Shown here: piece by piece, positions 60,201-60,834 of the stretch | Numbering within the stretch: the stretch's first letter is position 1 | Layout of the letters: each line of letters begins with the position of its first letter | Assembly (NCBI RefSeq): GCF_022678625.1 | Contig: NZ_JALBYQ010000009.1 | Location: 1-60,834 of the forward strand | Reading direction: 5' to 3' | From: Aliiroseovarius subalbicans | Lineage (GTDB): Bacteria > Pseudomonadota > Alphaproteobacteria > Rhodobacterales > Rhodobacteraceae | Length of the DNA: 60,834 nucleotides | The notes under the pieces: model-generated | Database searches by the model: none | What the model was told of the DNA's origin: nothing | Seen by the model: the letters and a program-made list of their open reading frames with translations, nothing else | Made by a program: the position numbers and the translations under genes

Positions 60201-60834
60201 CATCCACCGCATCCGGGGCGTTGCCCACGGGCACGATCGTGCCATCCTCATCCAGGATCGGATCGTCGCTGGTCTCGAAGTAATCCACCTGCGCGGTAAA
60301 CCCGGTTGTTAGGCCAGTGTTGCCGCCGAACACGCCCACCTGCGACGCCGTCAGCGCATGGGTGAAACTGCCCGCTGTCACCCAGGTGGTCCCGTCGGTC
60401 GAATAGTCCAGCGTCCAGTCATCCCCCGCCCGCGTCAGCCGCAGATAGGGTGCCGTGTCGCTGGGAATCCTTACCCTGAAGGCCATGCTCGACACCCCGT
60501 CCACCGTGATCGCGGCGAAGGCATAAAGCTTCTTCCCATCCGAATAGGTGTCAAACCGCAGCCAGTTGTCCGCATCCTGCTCCACCAGCAAGCCCTGCAA
60601 CTGGTATTTCTCGCTCGGCGTGCTCAGGAACCGCGTCTCGATCTGGAAATCCCCGTCCGAGATCCCCTGCATCGCCCGCGCAGCGTTGTTCACGCCCCAG
60701 ACGTCGTGATCCCCATCCGGGGTCACCAGTTCCAGCCAGGCATCAGTCGCATCAGTCCCGAGACCCGAGGAAATGCCCCCGGGACCCTCTATCGTCCAGA
60801 CCGGATCAAGTACGCCACCAGAAAAATCGTCGGA
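54229..60834 (-). CDS. Giant multidomain surface/secreted protein, type I secretion substrate
   Basis: With the part at 78-86 it encodes about 2204 residues without signal peptide. Order: lectin-like DUF1349-type domain (about 4-205); two cadherin-like domains (210-398); LamG-like domain (402-587); second DUF1349-type domain (591-797); cadherin-like domains (802-892, 895-989); an FG-GAP/VCBS propeller (999-1332) with seven DxDxDG calcium loops; a CSPG-like repeat (1335-1442); third DUF1349-type domain (1449-1655); cadherin-like domain (1659-1750); a further lectin-like region (1752-2059); and an acidic RTX-like end (2060-2204) with MAGADTFVFGD and a hydrophobic final YTGLAFV, as in type I secretion signals. 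It is probably a calcium-stabilised adhesin. The secretion genes lie at 34661-37707. Three near-identical 902-bp blocks make the assembled length uncertain. Confidence 0.85.
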   Translation of the reverse strand, partial: SDDFSGGVLDPVWTIEGPGGISSGLGTDATDAWLELVTPDGDHDVWGVNNAARAMQGISDGDFQIETRFLSTPSEKYQLQGLLVEQDADNWLRFDTYSDGKKLYAFAAITVDGVSSMAFRVRIPSDTAPYLRLTRAGDDWTLDYSTDGTTWVTAGSFTHALTASQVGVFGGNTGLTTGFTAQVDYFETSDDPILDEDGTIVPVGNAPDAVDDGLVTDQDVALVISVASDILVNDSDPNGDPISVTGMTQPANGTLVDNADGTWTYTPNAGFGGADSFTYTISDGGLTDTATVNLTVNDTTPANDAPDAVDDGLVTDQDVALVISVASDILINDSDPNGDPISVTGMTQPANGTLVDNADGTWTYTPNAGFGGADSFTYTISDGGLTDIATVNLTVNVGGFPATVYNAPGVQEFDGTAGGVVEIAHDAAFETPEGTVAFSFIATDTSGAQGLFAKDASGYVGGGHHLVMFLKGSTLKVRVQDADSEVYLNYGGITVGQEYEVALTFGADGAELWIDGALVASDPLVMDWTQNTQVIQWGGRGWGSADGQLGFDAPFEGTIADAQIYSAVLSPPQITTLAATSSTTTPPSSGIASDDFSGGVLDPVWTIEGPGGISSGLGTDATDAWLELVTPDGDHDVWGVNNAARAMQGISDGDFQIETRFLSTPSEKYQLQGLLVEQDADNWLRFDTYSDGSQLYAFAAITVDGVSSMAFRVTIPGSVAPYLRLTRAGDDWTLDYSTDGTTWVTAGSFTHALTASQVGVFGGNTGLTTGFTAQVDYFETSDDPILDEDGTIVPVGNAPDAVDDGLATDQDVALEINVAADLLTNDSDPNGDPISVTGMTQPANGTLVDNADGTWTYTPDAGFDGADSFTYTISDGSLTDTATVNLTVNDTTPANDAPDAINDSYELDTSGAVVVSAADGVLRNDTDPDGDLLTLTLATGPANGALTLNPDGGFTYTADPGYTGPDSFTYTITDPSGESDTAAVVLNSANTAPVINTGTSRFSKSVVSTEMPLTHIALAADFDQDGDLDIVSTSELDDTVAWFENDGAGGFIRHDIDTVLESAYSASVADLDQDGDMDVLAGGYREDLHVWYENDGSGSFTRHDIVAEDGPHSIFAVDMDEDGDLDLVTSGQDANTIAWRENDGSQNFTTHLVDVASLAAKSAVPVDLDGDGDVDIVAASFTDDTIAWYENDGSENFIKHVLDTGANGAYFATAADIDGDGDLDIVSASKNDDTIAWYRNDAGSFTKSLISANADAARFVSTADIDRDGDIDVLSASVDDNTVAVYLNDGAGAFTTVIADSAAIGAYGAEPVDMNGDGLPDILSVSKTDGTVAILFQEKAHEVTLSPGDSLAIDTALLSSSDVEQAAADLTYTIGSIPLMGELRLDGVALGVGASFTQEDVDLGRVSYHQSGAVVGTDGFTLSLSDGFAAAATISFDLTIETPSTPSGIASDDFSGGVLDPVWTIEGPGGISSGLGTDATDAWLELVTPDGAHDVWGVNNGARAMQGISDGDFQIETRFLSTPSEKYQLQGLLVEQDADNWLRFDTYSDGKKLYAFAAITVDGVSSMAFRVTIPGSVAPYLRLTRAGDDWTLDYSTDGTAWVTAGSFTHALTAAKAGVFGGNTGSATGFTAQVDYFETSDDPILDEDGTIVPVNNAPDAVDDGLATDQDVALEINVAADLLTNDSDPNGDPISVTGMTQPANGTLVDNADGTWTYTPNAGFGGADSFTYTISDGSLTDTATVNLTVGNPIDVWYGLDQSFGSPGESQEWINILGNVSGAVTSLTYSLNGGPSRALSIGEDTRRLQNPGDFNIDVSYSELDGSAADDVITITATFADSSVHTRDVTVQYGSGTAWDPNYSIDWETVTDLQDVVQVVDGLWSWDGTGARPVELGYDRLLVIGDQGWDNYEVNLTITMHDLTNVDPRGRDGGGLALGMLWDGHTDEPITNWQPKSGWEPGAMFFWEDGTLKSRSYHSFSEVLGSVGSLPLQEGLSYNYTLRVEQVGIYDRQYSLKVWEEGTSEPVDWTLQTIETFSLTEAPATGSIYLNAHYYDVTFGDLTVTEITGSDIIQGTDAADVLMAADPGGASPGADEIDVFTGMAGADTFVFGDTGGTYYDDGLAAASGEADYGFIWDFVSGTDQIQLAGAATDYLLTTDAPGLTPGTAIWWAGQGGDVDELIGIVNGVYALDLNSSDFTYTGLAFV
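55597..56498 (-). repeat. 902-bp direct repeat, copy 1 (cadherin + DUF1349 unit)
   Basis: This block is near-identical, without net gaps, to 58171-59072 (offset 2574) and to 59947-60834 (offset 4350, where it runs into the circle junction). Each copy encodes one cadherin-like and one DUF1349-type domain. The 77-base circle overlap lies inside this repeat at 56408-56484. All offsets are multiples of three. Confidence 0.92.
58171..59072 (-). repeat. 902-bp direct repeat, copy 2
   Basis: Second copy of the cadherin + DUF1349 block; differs from copy 1 at scattered positions (for example CTGGCTGCC for CTTCTTCCC in the DUF1349 part). Confidence 0.92.
59651..60834 (-). repeat. Tandem 297-bp cadherin units and 902-bp repeat copy 3
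   Basis: Two cadherin-like units, starting at 59651 and 59948, repeat at exactly 297 bp (99 codons). The second one begins the third copy of the 902-bp block (59947 onward), which continues to the window end and, through the junction, stops matching at base 78. Confidence 0.9.
60758..60834. repeat. Terminal overlap, copy 2 (circle junction)
   Basis: Identical to bases 1-77. On the circle these are the same bases; the giant gene reads straight through. Confidence 0.85.

Noticed and set aside
54628-60312. Several repeated plus-strand frames in the giant gene (for example 54628-55794, 59440-60312)
   Set aside because: They repeat because the DNA under them repeats; they are antisense to a gene with well-defined domains.

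Overview
The window looks like one complete circular plasmid of a marine Rhodobacteraceae (roseobacter) bacterium. Bases 1-77 are identical to bases 60758-60834, which is what a closed circle of 60,757 bp gives when the assembler leaves one k-mer of overlap. The replicon core (parB, parA, iteron origin, repA; 19.7-23.7 kb) has the RepA + ParAB layout of Rhodobacterales RepA-type plasmids. RepA plasmids carrying a rhamnose operon and surface-polysaccharide genes are known in roseobacters as biofilm plasmids, and this one fits that picture. I see no relaxase, type IV secretion, rRNA, tRNA, CRISPR or recognisable toxin-antitoxin genes.

Layout. (1) 0.3-18.7 kb: an exosortase-type exopolysaccharide (EPS) locus. 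It encodes exosortase XrtD fused to EpsI, a chain-length (GNVR/Wzz) protein, a tyrosine autokinase, an ExeA-like ATPase, a priming sugar-phosphate transferase, a TPR lipoprotein, a Wza-type export protein, an outer-membrane barrel, GDP-mannose and GDP-mannuronate enzymes, glycosyltransferases and a sulfotransferase. (2) 18.7-23.9 kb: a glycosyltransferase, the partition genes with two parS-like palindromes, the origin and repA. (3) 24-34.6 kb: a TolC/NodT-type outer-membrane lipoprotein, the overlapping rfbCBDA operon for dTDP-L-rhamnose, a VPLPA-CTERM protein (the cognate class of XrtD substrate), an outer-membrane barrel, an FAD oxidoreductase and a phosphohexomutase. (4) 34.6-40.7 kb: a type I secretion ABC/HlyD pair, an IS3 remnant and a beta-helix/LamG protein without signal peptide. 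(5) 54.1 down to 41.1 kb: a ten-gene minus-strand operon: CDP-glucose synthesis, an epimerase/C-methyltransferase fusion, two more C-methyltransferases, Wzx flippase, glycosyltransferase, Wzy polymerase, pyruvyltransferase with an FrhB-like Fe-S partner, and a second sulfotransferase. (6) 54.2-60.8 kb and on through the junction to base 86: a repetitive multidomain protein of about 2204 residues that ends like a type I secretion substrate.

How the parts work together (inference). The sugars supplied are mannose/mannuronate, L-rhamnose and probably a C-methyl-branched CDP-sugar. Wzx/Wzy assemble the polymer, the BY-kinase/GNVR pair sets its length, and the Wza-type protein and barrels export it. 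Sulfate and pyruvate would make it strongly acidic. XrtD processes the VPLPA-CTERM protein at the membrane. The type I system would export the giant adhesin-like protein and the beta-helix protein to the cell surface or matrix. The whole plasmid therefore reads as an attachment and biofilm-matrix element.

Most interesting signals: the XrtD/VPLPA-CTERM pair with a sigma54-like promoter and two upstream dyads in front of the substrate gene; three co-linear 902-bp repeats in the giant gene whose recombination would always stay in frame; and a C-methyl branched-sugar pathway that lacks a CDP-glucose 4,6-dehydratase.
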